A stretch of DNA of 64,000 nucleotides, taken from positions 868,001 through 932,000 of the forward strand of contig CP030868.2 of NCBI GenBank assembly GCA_004010835.2, written 5' to 3'. The notes beneath the pieces were generated by a model. It saw nothing but the letters and a program-made list of their open reading frames with translations, was not told the origin of the DNA and did not search any database. Both the position numbers and the translations under genes were made by a program. This document shows positions 1 to 9,359 of this stretch, piece by piece. This DNA is from Oenococcus sp. UCMA 16435. GTDB taxonomy: Bacteria; Bacillota; Bacilli; Lactobacillales; Lactobacillaceae. Within the stretch, counting starts at the first letter, position 1. The number at the start of each line of letters is the position of its first letter.

Positions 1-113
1 GGGCAGGGTGTAATTCCCAACCGACGGTAACAACAATTTGTTGAAGTCCGTGACCCGCATAAGCGGTGGACCCAGTGAAAGTCTGGGACCGACAGTATAG
101 TCTGGATGGAAGA
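1..113 (+). promoter_or_regulatory. FMN riboswitch (RFN element), 5' edge cut by window
   Basis: The stretch carries the conserved RFN blocks in order: AGGGTGTAATTCCCAACCG near 5-23, GTCCGTGACCCG near 46-57, GGACCCAGTGAAAGTCTGGG near 68-87, and a closing block GTATAGTCTGGATGG at about 95-109. These form the multi-stem FMN aptamer. The first few bases of the closing P1 helix lie before the window. It precedes ribU and should shut off riboflavin uptake when FMN is plentiful. Confidence 0.95.
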
Positions 114-195
114 AGAAATGAATAATTATTTCGTATTTTTAATGCCGGTTTTATTGGATATTGAATATGGAATTTTATTTGAAGCAGCAGTTATT

Positions 196-225
196 AAGCC
201 CCGGGTTAACGGAGCTTTTTTTATT
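196..225 (+). terminator. Intrinsic terminator of the FMN riboswitch expression platform
   Basis: AAGCcCCG and CGGaGCTT pair around a short GGTTAA loop and are followed at once by seven T. The hairpin lies between the aptamer and ribU, so FMN binding probably acts by transcription termination. The hairpin is short with one internal mismatch, so partial translational control is not excluded. Confidence 0.7.
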
Positions 226-253
226 GGGTAATTAAATGAAGAGGTTGAAAAAA

Positions 254-814
254 ATGATTAAAAACAGAAAAAAACTTAGAATACTAATGATTACTGTTCT
301 ATTTTCGGCTGTTAGTTTTATCCTGATGGTCTTTCCGCAAGTACCGATTATTCCGGGTGCTAGTTTCCTCAAATTAGAACTTTCGATTGTTCCTTTACTT
401 TTATTAGCTCATTTTTTTGGTATCAGATACAGTTTGTTAGGTGTGTTGCTTAGATCGATTTTATTTGCTATTTTACTAAATCAAGGAGCACTTACTTGGA
501 TTGGTCTGCCTGTAGATATCATCGCCGTTATTGTCTTTTTGTTGATTTTTACTTACCTGAGAAAAAAGAATATTTGGCTGGCGATTATCGTTTCAACTAT
601 TGCTTTAACGATAGTTGAAATATTAGCAAACATTTTCTTTGCAATTCCTCTATATTCAGAATTCATGAACTATAACATTAGTAAAATAATCGGTTTTTGG
701 AAATACATATTATTAATGATTCTTCCTTTCAATCTGATTGAGGGTTTGGTTTGGGGACTTGTCTATTATCCAATTGAAAGAACTTTTGAAAAAATTTTCC
801 CTAAGCAATTGTGA
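254..814 (+). CDS. ribU: Riboflavin ECF transporter substrate-binding S component RibU
   Basis: A 186-residue, very hydrophobic protein with about six membrane segments, the normal size for the RibU S component that binds riboflavin and docks on the shared EcfAAT module. The FMN riboswitch directly upstream supports the substrate. The reading frame is open from an ATG at 236, but that codon has no ribosome site. The ATG at 254 has GAGG nine bases upstream, so I take 254 as the start; the extra six residues are probably untranslated. No other ECF subunit is in the window, as is usual for the group II (shared-module) type. Confidence 0.9.
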   Translation: MIKNRKKLRILMITVLFSAVSFILMVFPQVPIIPGASFLKLELSIVPLLLLAHFFGIRYSLLGVLLRSILFAILLNQGALTWIGLPVDIIAVIVFLLIFTYLRKKNIWLAIIVSTIALTIVEILANIFFAIPLYSEFMNYNISKIIGFWKYILLMILPFNLIEGLVWGLVYYPIERTFEKIFPKQL

Positions 815-889
815 CAGAATAAGTAATCTTGTTACTGGCGAATTTATTAGTAACATTTAAAGGTCCATAAAAATAAACATTCATTTTAT

Positions 890-917
890 AAAAGGAAACT
901 TTAACGTTTCCTTTTTA
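890..917 (+). terminator. Terminator after ribU
   Basis: Arms AAAAGGAAAC and GTTTCCTTTT pair around TTTAA and end in a T run. It separates ribU from deoC. Confidence 0.85.
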
Positions 918-966
918 ATTCACCTTATAATTTATATGTAGCTATGTATAAAACAAGGAGCATAAA

Positions 967-1695
967 ATGGCAAACTATACATTGGATGATTTATGCCAAA
1001 TGATCGATCATACTAATTTGCACGCGGATGCAACTGCAAAAGATATGGTTAACCTATGTAAAGAAGCTAAAAAATATCATTTTAAAATGGTCGCCGTTAA
1101 TCAGGCTCAGGCAAAAATTTGTGCAGAAAATTTACAAAAAACCGATATTGATACCGGAGCGGCAATTAGTTTTCCTTTAGGTCAAACGACTATCGAATCA
1201 AAAGTGTTTGATACAAAAAATGCCATTAAAAACGGCGCCAATGAGATTGATTATGTGATTAATATTGGCGAATTAAAAAATGGTAATTACAGTTATATTC
1301 GTCAAGAAATGACAGAAATTGCCCAAGTCTGTCACGCTAAATCAATTCCCTGCAAAGTGATTTTCGAGAATGCTTATCTAAAAAAAGAAGAAATTAAAAA
1401 ACTTTCAAAAATCGCCCAAGAAGTTAAAGTTGATTTCATTAAAACATCAACCGGTTTTGGGCCAAGCGGCGCAACCGTTGAAGATGTTTTATTAATGAAA
1501 AAAACAGTTGGCAATACCGTAAAAGTCAAAGCCGCTGGCGGAATTTCAAACGCCGATGATTTTTTGGCAATGATTGAAGCTGGAGCTGATAGAATCGGCA
1601 CAAGCCATAGTATAAAAATAATTGAAGAACTCAAAAAACGTATGTTAAAGCGAGGGGCAACTTCGATTGTGGTTGATTATAAAAGCAGTATCTAA
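967..1695 (+). CDS. deoC: Deoxyribose-phosphate aldolase
   Basis: A 242-residue class I aldolase that splits 2-deoxyribose-5-phosphate into glyceraldehyde-3-phosphate and acetaldehyde in deoxynucleoside catabolism. The Schiff-base lysine lies in KTSTGF (Lys159), the partner lysine in KVKAAGG (Lys188), and an acidic residue in EIDYVINI (about 95). The length is normal. The start is set by AAGGAG at 955-960, six bases before ATG. It stands alone, without deoB, pdp or a DeoR gene nearby. It ends only 7 bases from the convergent transporter gene, with no separate terminator between them. Confidence 0.95.
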   Translation: MANYTLDDLCQMIDHTNLHADATAKDMVNLCKEAKKYHFKMVAVNQAQAKICAENLQKTDIDTGAAISFPLGQTTIESKVFDTKNAIKNGANEIDYVINIGELKNGNYSYIRQEMTEIAQVCHAKSIPCKVIFENAYLKKEEIKKLSKIAQEVKVDFIKTSTGFGPSGATVEDVLLMKKTVGNTVKVKAAGGISNADDFLAMIEAGADRIGTSHSIKIIEELKKRMLKRGATSIVVDYKSSI

Positions 1696-1702
1696 TTCAA
1701 TA

Positions 1703-3097
1703 TCATGAACGGCGGAAAGAATCTTCAAGTTGTTCCAAGCTTCTGCCAGATGTTTCTGGAATAATAAAGAAAGAAATAATTATGCAAATAACGCCTATCG
1801 CTGCAAAAATCCAAAAAGTATTTGATAGGCCAAAAAATTCAATCAAAATCGGGAAGAAAAATCCAACACAAAAATCCATCACCCACATGCCAAAAGTCGC
1901 AATTCCGACACCCAAACCACGAACATGTAACGGAAAAATCTCAGACAAAAGCAGCCAACAAACCGGACCCAATGTCATTTGATCAACAAACACAAAGAGC
2001 ATCGTACAGATAATAACAATATAAGGAAGGATCGAAAGTCCGGCAGCATAACGACTCAAAAGAGCAATCGCAGCTAATATGGTTGTCGTAAAACAAAATC
2101 CGCCAATCCAAGCTAATCGGCGTTTAATTCGATTGGCAAGGAAAAACATATATATACTGGTACCCAAAACAGATAAAATTCCATTACCAATATTGGCAAT
2201 TAAAGCTGTTTTTGTACTGAACCCGGTTTTTTCTAAGATAGTCGTACCGTAATACATCATAATATTGATGCCGGCCAATTGTTGCATTACTGCAATTGTG
2301 ATCCCAACAATTAATATTCTTCTGATCCAGGGAGTATGAAAATCATGCAGGCTCGCACGACCTCTAGAACTCTCTTTTTTAATATTTTGCTCAATATCCT
2401 TTAAATCCTGGTCGGCTACTTTATCGTCTCTGGTGCTTTTAAGAACGGCCAAAGCTTGGTCGCTTTTCTTTTCAATCGCCAACCAGCGAGGTGTTTCAGG
2501 AATGATATAGGTCCCAATCCATAAGATAACAGCAGGAATTGCTGCCAATGCTATCATAAAACGCCAAATATAGGAAACATTAAAAGCATTTCCTAAAATA
2601 CCATTCATCACATACGCCAATAATTGTCCTAAAACAATCATCATTTGATCCTGGCAGACCAAACTGCCACGAATATTCGACGGCGCCATCTCTCCTAAAT
2701 AAACCGGCACAATTCCAGCGACTCCACCAACTGCCAAGCCCATAAATATTCTGCCAAAAATCAAGATGTAAGAATTCGGAGCTATAGAACAACCAAGCGT
2801 CGAAAAAAAGAAAATTATTGCTAATGTACGCAAAATTATTTTGCGGCCGGATCTATCTGCTAAACGCCCCCAAATAACAGCGCCAATGGCTGCTCCAAAC
2901 AATAAAGAACTAGTGACCAGTCCTTCCATGAACGGAGAAAGATTAAGCTGATTCCCCCGAGCCATAAAAGAAAGAGAGCCATTGATGACTCCCGTATCAT
3001 AACCAAACAAAAAAGCTCCAAAAGTAGCTAAAATAGCAATTTTATGTACATATCTTAATTTTTTCTTTTCTGAAATTGTCTCCATACTTTGTTCCAA
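1703..3097 (-). CDS. MFS sugar-porter family transporter (IolT/XylT-like)
   Basis: A 464-residue, 12-TM proton symporter of the sugar porter family. It shows FGYDTGVINGSL in TM1, the loop motif GRLADRSGRK, PETPRWLA after TM6 and PETSGRSLEQLE at the end. By recalled similarity it is closest to Bacillus myo-inositol carriers (IolT), but xylose or arabinose is equally possible. The start is a TTG preceded by AAAGGAG; the downstream ATG (Met5) lacks a well-spaced ribosome site. It is divergent from the second sugar porter at 3652, with a 554-bp gap that holds two hairpins. Confidence 0.85.
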   Translation of the reverse strand: MEQSMETISEKKKLRYVHKIAILATFGAFLFGYDTGVINGSLSFMARGNQLNLSPFMEGLVTSSLLFGAAIGAVIWGRLADRSGRKIILRTLAIIFFFSTLGCSIAPNSYILIFGRIFMGLAVGGVAGIVPVYLGEMAPSNIRGSLVCQDQMMIVLGQLLAYVMNGILGNAFNVSYIWRFMIALAAIPAVILWIGTYIIPETPRWLAIEKKSDQALAVLKSTRDDKVADQDLKDIEQNIKKESSRGRASLHDFHTPWIRRILIVGITIAVMQQLAGINIMMYYGTTILEKTGFSTKTALIANIGNGILSVLGTSIYMFFLANRIKRRLAWIGGFCFTTTILAAIALLSRYAAGLSILPYIVIICTMLFVFVDQMTLGPVCWLLLSEIFPLHVRGLGVGIATFGMWVMDFCVGFFFPILIEFFGLSNTFWIFAAIGVICIIISFFIIPETSGRSLEQLEDSFRRS

Positions 3098-3651
3098 TAT
3101 TTCTCCTTTAAAAAATCAAAAAACAGAAAATGATAATTCAAAAAACAATTGAAACATTACTATTGCTTTTAAGACCAACGTTAAAACCTATTGAAGACTT
3201 TGTCAATTAATAATAAGACTCCTGCAATTCATACAATGCTTAAAAAATTGTGCTCCCGTTTATTCGTAATAATAGAAAAGATAAAAAACCGCTAAGCATT
3301 TAGACTTAGCGGTTTTAGTTTATTGATAATTTTTGATTTGTGGCGATTAAACCACAAATTAATTTTATAACAAAATATCTCATGGTGTGATAAGAATTTG
3401 CTTGTCCACGAATTACCCTATTGGTAGAAAATCGAAAAGTCATTGCAATAAATGGACATTATTTCAATGTCGACTAACAAATTTTAAACAATTAATTAAA
3501 GAATCTTTTCCTGAAATTTTAGTAATATTTGGACGATATTAAAATAAATATTTAAAATTTTCAATACTTGAATTTTTTCTGGAAGGGTTTACACTTGAAA
3601 ACTGTTGGACATTTTCATAGTTTTGCAATTAATTGCTGAAAGGAATTTATT
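3098..3651. other. 554-bp gap between divergent sugar porters; no gene
   Basis: No convincing reading frame. The recognisable content is the two hairpins at 3285-3359 and the ribosome site GAAAGGA of the downstream gene. The rest is AT-rich and presumably carries the two divergent promoters. Confidence 0.6.
3280..3360 (-). ncRNA. Two-hairpin element (possible small RNA or leader attenuator)
   Basis: Hairpin one pairs ATTTGTGG (3336-3343) with CCACAAAT (3352-3359). Hairpin two pairs AAAACCGCTAAG (3285-3296) with CTTAGCGGTTTT (3305-3316) and, read on the minus strand, runs into six T, a good intrinsic terminator. No gene on the minus strand ends here: the next minus gene starts about 190 bases downstream. 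A TATAAA lies just upstream on the minus strand, but its -35 is poor. It may be a very short RNA or an attenuated leader of the 1703-3097 gene. Confidence 0.45.
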
Positions 3652-5034
3652 TTGAAAGCACATCATTTAAATATATTTTTTATTTTCGTTTTTGGTGCGT
3701 TAGGAGGCCTGCTGTTCGGTTTTGATACTGGAATTATTTCCGGTGCGTCATCTTTGATTGAAACTAATTTCAGTTTGAACATTGAACAAACCGGCTTCAT
3801 CACGTCTTCTGTTTTGATCGGATCATCAATTGGAGCTTTGTCTATTGGTTCTTTATCTGATAAATTCGGTCGTAAAAAACTATTAATTCTTGCCTCGATT
3901 CTCTTCTTAATCGGATCCGGACTTTCAATGGCGGCTGTTGGCTTCGTTTCAATGATTGTCGCTCGTATCATTTTGGGTTTTGCTGTTGGATCAGCCTCAG
4001 CGTTGACTCCTGCTTATTTGGCTGAATTAGCCGATGCCCCACATAGAGGATCATTAGGAAGCATGTTCCAGTTAATGATCACCCTTGGCATTTTATTAGC
4101 ATATGTTTCCAATCTTGGGTTCCTGGGTCACAACCTACTGGGGATACGCGATTGGCGTTGGATGCTTGGATCGGCACTAATACCCGCTTTAATTCTTTTC
4201 GTAGGTTCAATTGTTCTCCCGGAATCGCCACGCTACTTGGTTGAAAAAGGAAAAATTGATGAAGCTCGTCGCGTGCTTCATCGTCTACGTGAAAAGACCA
4301 ATGAAGATCCCGACAAAGAGTTGGCAGATATTAAAAAAGTTTCAAATCAACCCAAAGGAGGAATTAAAGAACTTTTCACTTTTGCCCGTCCCGCCGTTAT
4401 TGTCGCTATCGGACTTATGCTTTTGCAACAATTAGTCGGTATTAATTCTGTTATCTACTTTTTACCACAAGTCTTTATTAAAGGCTTTGGATTTAAAGCA
4501 GGCAGTGCTATCTGGATTTCAGTTGGTATTGGTATCGTTAATTTCTTGTGCACCGTCCTGGCTTACAATATTATGGATAAGTTCAACCGCAGAACAATTC
4601 TATTGTTTGGATCAATCGTAATGACGATATCAATTGGAATCTTATCCGTGTTGAATTTTACTCTAAGTGTTAAACAAGCGGCTGTTCCGACGATGATTCT
4701 CATCGCAATATACATTTTTGGATTCGCCGTTTCTTGGGGACCGATTTGCTGGTTGATGATCGGTGAAATTTTCCCTTTGAATATTCGCGGAGTTGGCACG
4801 TCGATAGGTTCGGCTGCTAATTGGATTGCAAACTTTATCGTTTCTCAATTCTTCTTAGTATTGTTAACGGCTTTTCACAATAATGTCGGCGGTCCATTTG
4901 CAATCTTTACCTTCTTTGCCATTCTCTCAATATTCTTCGTGATCTACCTCGTTCCCGAAACTAGGGGAAAATCACTTGAACAAATTGAAATGGATATGCG
5001 TCATAAGCCATTACCAAATGAAACCGAAAATTAA
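3652..5034 (+). CDS. MFS sugar-porter family transporter (XylT/GalP-like)
   Basis: A 460-residue, 12-TM proton-coupled sugar carrier. Sugar porter signatures are GFDTGIISGAS in TM1, GSLSDKFGRKK between TM2 and TM3, PESPRYLVEKG after TM6, and PETRGKSLEQIE near the end. It resembles Lactobacillus XylT and galactose carriers; the sugar cannot be read from sequence. The start codon is TTG, with GAAAGGA eight bases upstream. It is a paralogue, not a recent duplicate, of the divergent 1703-3097 gene: motifs agree but the bulk differs. It ends at a strong terminator. Confidence 0.85.
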   Translation: MKAHHLNIFFIFVFGALGGLLFGFDTGIISGASSLIETNFSLNIEQTGFITSSVLIGSSIGALSIGSLSDKFGRKKLLILASILFLIGSGLSMAAVGFVSMIVARIILGFAVGSASALTPAYLAELADAPHRGSLGSMFQLMITLGILLAYVSNLGFLGHNLLGIRDWRWMLGSALIPALILFVGSIVLPESPRYLVEKGKIDEARRVLHRLREKTNEDPDKELADIKKVSNQPKGGIKELFTFARPAVIVAIGLMLLQQLVGINSVIYFLPQVFIKGFGFKAGSAIWISVGIGIVNFLCTVLAYNIMDKFNRRTILLFGSIVMTISIGILSVLNFTLSVKQAAVPTMILIAIYIFGFAVSWGPICWLMIGEIFPLNIRGVGTSIGSAANWIANFIVSQFFLVLLTAFHNNVGGPFAIFTFFAILSIFFVIYLVPETRGKSLEQIEMDMRHKPLPNETEN

Positions 5035-5042
5035 TAAATTGT

Positions 5043-5080
5043 AAATGATTAGATTTTAAATAGTCTGATCATTTTTTATT
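5043..5080 (+). terminator. Terminator after the sugar porter
   Basis: AAATGATTAGA pairs with TCTGATCATTT over 11 positions (one G-U) and is followed by a T-rich tail. Confidence 0.8.
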
Positions 5081-5662
5081 GTCTTCTTTCGAATCTGCCT
5101 ATATTAATGAAACAAAATCAGGAAGTATGTTATTGAAATGATAGTGCCGGCAATTAAGGGGGCCCATTTGTAATCATCTTAAGAATGATAAATTAAGTAA
5201 ACCTATAACTTCAATAATTATCAGTCAATCTGTTTTTTAAATTTGAAATTCAAGAATTGTTTTAATTCTTCCAACAATATGCATATTCAATATAATCCAA
5301 ATAGCAAAATTTTTTAGTTTATGTAAAATGGCAATGTTCATTATCCAAACAGTTAATTTCTCATAGACGACCTAATCTTACCCAAGCCTTTGCAGAACTG
5401 CTTTTCAATTAATATACAGTTATCATATTTTATGAGTCAAATATTTTCAATAAATATGTATATCCAAAATAAATAGTTATAACTAAAAATTAAATTAATT
5501 AAGTAATATTAAAAATATGTATTTGCCTGGATATGTTTGTTATTGATCTTTTTCGACATTTAATTATTCAAAAACCAAATATTTATAAAAGAAAAGCGCA
5601 AAATTTATTTGATATATTTTTTTGTTAACAAAATATTGTTTTATTCTTGCGAGGAAAAAAAG
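5081..5662. other. Gene-free AT-rich stretch, nothing recognised
   Basis: About 580 bases of very AT-rich DNA with frequent stops in all frames. Apart from the ribosome site GAGG (5651-5654) of the next gene I see no supported feature. An upstream TTG at 5609 in frame with the next gene lacks a ribosome site. Confidence 0.6.
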
Positions 5663-7783
5663 ATGGCAAAATTTAAACATATTAGATTATGGCAAAGCAG
5701 TTTATTGAAGATTTATATGCTGATGTTAATAGCAATTTTATTATTAGCAATAGTTGGTTTTCCAGACGCCTTCCATCAACAAATTATACGTCTAGATCGC
5801 TGTTTAATTATTTTAGCTGCCATTACTGCCGGTTTGGGTCTCGTTAAATTAAAACAGTGGCTGCAAATTCAGACACGTCATACGGTCTTATGCTTTACCT
5901 GGATCGTTGTCATAATAAGCGTCAGTTTGCAAATCTGGTTGTCCTGGCATATTTTAGGAGACAATATTTACGATGGAATGGATACACGTTTTCAGGCTGT
6001 GAATTTATTAAGCGGTTCTCGACAGTGGATTCCCTATTTTCACGATTTAGCAGAAAATAACGTCCCAATGACTTTAATTGAATTCTGGTTATTGGCAGGC
6101 TTTAAATACTTGCATTTAAATTATTGGATTGGTCTTAACTGTTTCCTCTTCTTTTGGACAGATTTAACGATAGGTCTCATGTGGAGTTGGTTACGTCAAC
6201 ATTTTAATCTGGCTATTGCAGGAATCGGTCTACTGCTGGCTGCCCTCTATTTTCCGTTTTACGGATACGCATTGTTCTTTTATACAGACGGACTAGCCGT
6301 ACTTTTCCCAATCTTAACTCTGTGGTTATTAGATCGATATTTCACAGCCAAACATTTGGGACAACGCTATTTATTGGTCGTTGCACTAGGCTTGGAACTG
6401 TGGTTGGGCTTTTGGATTAAGGGCAATAATGCTATTTTACTAATTGCTTTATTATTAGTGATGATAATCGAACATAAATTTGGTTGGCGTCAAACCATTT
6501 TGTCAATAATTGTTATTACCGCGATTTTCACTGGCAGTCAGATGCTGAGCAAGCCTATAGAAAAGGCCTACGGTTATCAAGAACCGGTTGCAAAAAAAAT
6601 GCCACTATTAACATGGACCATGATAGGGTGGAATGACAAAACACAGGGCTCCAGCAGCCATACAGATACGGCCATGATCCAGCAGCAAGCAACCTATAAG
6701 CAAAAACAGCAATTGGCAATTCAACAAATCAAGCAGCGAATTAAATCTTTGGGCCTAAAGGGAACAATTTATTACTTGATTCATAAATTCAATTTAATGT
6801 GGTCGCATGGCGATTTGGATGCAACCGAAACATTAAATCAAGCTCAAACCTATCCTAAAATTTTTCAATATTTATACGGTTCAAGAAAAGCGCTATTAAG
6901 TTCGTGGGATCAGATGATCTATCTCATTTTATTAGCTTCCAACTTATTTTTCTCTTATAGTCTTATTAAAAAACGTGTTCATATAGACCCAACACTAAGT
7001 TTTAGTTACCTCGCTATTTTAGGAATCGCAGTTTTTCATCTCATCTTTTGGGAAGCCGAGGCTCGATATGTTTATACAATTTTGCCTTTGCTATTGTTAC
7101 TGGCAAGCAGCGGGATTGCAAGCACGAATCTATCTCTAAACAAAAAATTGCGAACACGCTCGTTTATCTGGTGGAACACCGGCCTTGTGAGCTCAATTGT
7201 TTTGGGTCTTGCCATTATCGGTTTTTTGAACTCAAAATGGATTACACGGCCAAGATCGCAACAAGCACCAGTTTTATTGCAGACAAAAGATTATGGTATT
7301 TGGCAACTAAATGAGAAAAAACGGTTAGTTGAAACATTTTCATTAAATAAAATTGCTAACAAAATAGTATGGTATGACCCAAATATGGCCACGCAACAAA
7401 AATTGAGTGTTAATTTGCAACGTGACTCCGATAAAAAACTTTTGCCACTTAAACAACAGGCAAATAAATATACTTGGAAACGGCTAGGTACTTTAAAAAC
7501 CGGTACTTATCATTTGATTATCCGCAATGTTGGCTCCAGTACAGCAACGATTACAATTTTACAAAGTTGGCATTATTCAGCCCTTCCACAATTGAAATCA
7601 TTTACGAAAACTCCAAAGCAAAAACACTATTTGCTGCTATCTGTTGTAAAACAAACGAAATCAGCGTTACTAACTTGGCAAATGTTATTGACGTTAGTAT
7701 TGCTTCTTGTATCTATTGACTTAATAGCGCTTTTTGGCTGGTTTAAAAAAAGCTTATCCAAACTAGCAAAAAATAATTCTTAG
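5663..7783 (+). CDS. Polytopic membrane protein, probable GT-C type glycosyltransferase
   Basis: A 706-residue protein with about 11-13 membrane segments and a C-terminal extracellular region of roughly 150 residues before a last TM. The first large outer loop has acidic residues in GDNIYDGMDTRFQAV followed by GSRQWIPYFHDL, in the position where GT-C enzymes carry their catalytic acid. I infer a lipid-phosphate-sugar-dependent glycosyltransferase acting outside the membrane. The neighbouring flippase and LicD protein suggest surface polysaccharide or teichoic acid modification. ATG 5663 follows GAGG with 8-base spacing. It converges on the flippase gene with a 4-base gap. Confidence 0.65.
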   Translation: MAKFKHIRLWQSSLLKIYMLMLIAILLLAIVGFPDAFHQQIIRLDRCLIILAAITAGLGLVKLKQWLQIQTRHTVLCFTWIVVIISVSLQIWLSWHILGDNIYDGMDTRFQAVNLLSGSRQWIPYFHDLAENNVPMTLIEFWLLAGFKYLHLNYWIGLNCFLFFWTDLTIGLMWSWLRQHFNLAIAGIGLLLAALYFPFYGYALFFYTDGLAVLFPILTLWLLDRYFTAKHLGQRYLLVVALGLELWLGFWIKGNNAILLIALLLVMIIEHKFGWRQTILSIIVITAIFTGSQMLSKPIEKAYGYQEPVAKKMPLLTWTMIGWNDKTQGSSSHTDTAMIQQQATYKQKQQLAIQQIKQRIKSLGLKGTIYYLIHKFNLMWSHGDLDATETLNQAQTYPKIFQYLYGSRKALLSSWDQMIYLILLASNLFFSYSLIKKRVHIDPTLSFSYLAILGIAVFHLIFWEAEARYVYTILPLLLLLASSGIASTNLSLNKKLRTRSFIWWNTGLVSSIVLGLAIIGFLNSKWITRPRSQQAPVLLQTKDYGIWQLNEKKRLVETFSLNKIANKIVWYDPNMATQQKLSVNLQRDSDKKLLPLKQQANKYTWKRLGTLKTGTYHLIIRNVGSSTATITILQSWHYSALPQLKSFTKTPKQKHYLLLSVVKQTKSALLTWQMLLTLVLLLVSIDLIALFGWFKKSLSKLAKNNS

Positions 7784-7787
7784 TAAC

Positions 7788-9215
7788 TTAATTGCGACGA
7801 TCAATCCCCACTCTTTTGATAAGCTGCAATATTAAATCTGTTCGCAAAAGATATAAAAGCAAAGAATAAATCAAAACGCCCAAGATGATTTCGAATATAA
7901 AAGAAAGCAATCGTAATGGCAGAAGATAGGTCGTAAACAACAAAATACCTCCCATCAAGGCACCTGCAAGAAAAAATTTGCCGAAATCATGAAACATTAG
8001 AGAAAGATTCAATTGATGCCGAACAGCAATAACTTGGTAACTTGTTACAAAAATCTCCGTTAATACAGTCGCAAAAGCAGCGCCGTAAACACCTAAATAA
8101 TATATGCAAAAATAGTTAGCAATAAAGTTGACAAAAACACCATTAACGATTGAAAGCGTGTAGTCACGCATACGATTAACTGGCAATAAATATTGTTTGC
8201 CGATTGTATTGTTCCAAGCTATGAGCAAAATGATTGGAGTTTGAATAATTAATAAAGTACCTGTTACAGCAAATTTCGGCGTTAAAAACCAAACAGTAAA
8301 ATGCGGCGCCACTACAGCCAAACCAAACATCAATGGAACAGCAAGTGCTGTAATAAATTGAAAAGATTTATACAAGCTTTGATGAATAGCTTCGATTTTG
8401 TTATTAGCAAAAAGATTCGTAATCCGCGGTAACAAAACCATACTTAATGATGTTACCAGTATCATAGAAGCATTAATAAAGCTATCAGAATAATCCATAA
8501 AACCAGCCGCTTGAACAGATACCATATTTTTGAGCATTATTTTATTAATCATAATGTACAACTGTATCGATACCGTAGGAATAAACAGGATGACAGCAGG
8601 TTTTAAATGCCGGCTAAAATGCAGTTGTTTAAAAGGGACATGGTGCACCGATTTGAGCAAATAAGGCCATAAAGAAAGATTACCAAAAATACCGCTCCCC
8701 GATACAATTAGAATATATAGCCATAAATTACTTGGTTTATGTATGAATAAAAAAATACATGCAATTGAAAAAACACGAATGATTGCGTCACGCAAGACGG
8801 TTTTTCTAAAATCTTCCAGGCCCATGAAATACCATGAGATATCAAAAGCATTGGCCAGCAAAGTTGTCGCTTGCAATAAGAAAAAAAATTGATAATGTGG
8901 TTCAAATTTTAAAAAGATCAAAAAAATGATCGAAGCTAAAAACGTTGTAGCAATCTGGAGCAAAGTGATTTCCCAAAATATGCGAGATCGATCTATTAAA
9001 TTATCACGGTGAAAAGCGATTTCGCGGCTACCGTAAAGCGTAATACCTAAAGAGCCAATTAAACAAAAATAACCTACAACTGAATTTGTATAAGCATTAA
9101 TACCTACTCCAACAGGTCCAATGACCCTTGCGATATAAGGAATCGTAACTAACGGAGCTATTAATACCAATAATTGATAAGACACATTATAAAAATAGTT
9201 ATGAATGATTTTCAT
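7788..9215 (-). CDS. Oligosaccharide flippase (Wzx/RfbX family)
   Basis: A 475-residue membrane protein with about 12-14 TM segments. The N-terminus is typical of polysaccharide repeat-unit flippases: short amphipathic start, LVTIPYIARVIGPVGVGINAY, then GSREIA after TM2. It would move undecaprenyl-linked oligosaccharide across the membrane. The frame opens at a TTG (9227) that lies inside the ribosome site; ATG 9215 has GGAG six bases upstream and is the better start. The LicD-type gene upstream on the same strand may share its promoter. Confidence 0.85.
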   Translation of the reverse strand: MKIIHNYFYNVSYQLLVLIAPLVTIPYIARVIGPVGVGINAYTNSVVGYFCLIGSLGITLYGSREIAFHRDNLIDRSRIFWEITLLQIATTFLASIIFLIFLKFEPHYQFFFLLQATTLLANAFDISWYFMGLEDFRKTVLRDAIIRVFSIACIFLFIHKPSNLWLYILIVSGSGIFGNLSLWPYLLKSVHHVPFKQLHFSRHLKPAVILFIPTVSIQLYIMINKIMLKNMVSVQAAGFMDYSDSFINASMILVTSLSMVLLPRITNLFANNKIEAIHQSLYKSFQFITALAVPLMFGLAVVAPHFTVWFLTPKFAVTGTLLIIQTPIILLIAWNNTIGKQYLLPVNRMRDYTLSIVNGVFVNFIANYFCIYYLGVYGAAFATVLTEIFVTSYQVIAVRHQLNLSLMFHDFGKFFLAGALMGGILLFTTYLLPLRLLSFIFEIILGVLIYSLLLYLLRTDLILQLIKRVGIDRRN

Positions 9216-9359
9216 TATTGTCTCCAATGCTTAACGTGCAAAAACCAAATACTTTATACAAAAATGAACACTGGAGAAATTTCTGTAACCAAATGCTATT
9301 TTCGATAATTAACTGATATTTATTAAAAACCAATTACCTAAATGCTATAGATTTATTTT

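Noticed and set aside
3575..3600. cre-like sequence upstream of the 3652 sugar porter
   Set aside because: TTGAAAACTGTTGGACA lacks the central CG and the right-hand CA at the proper distance.
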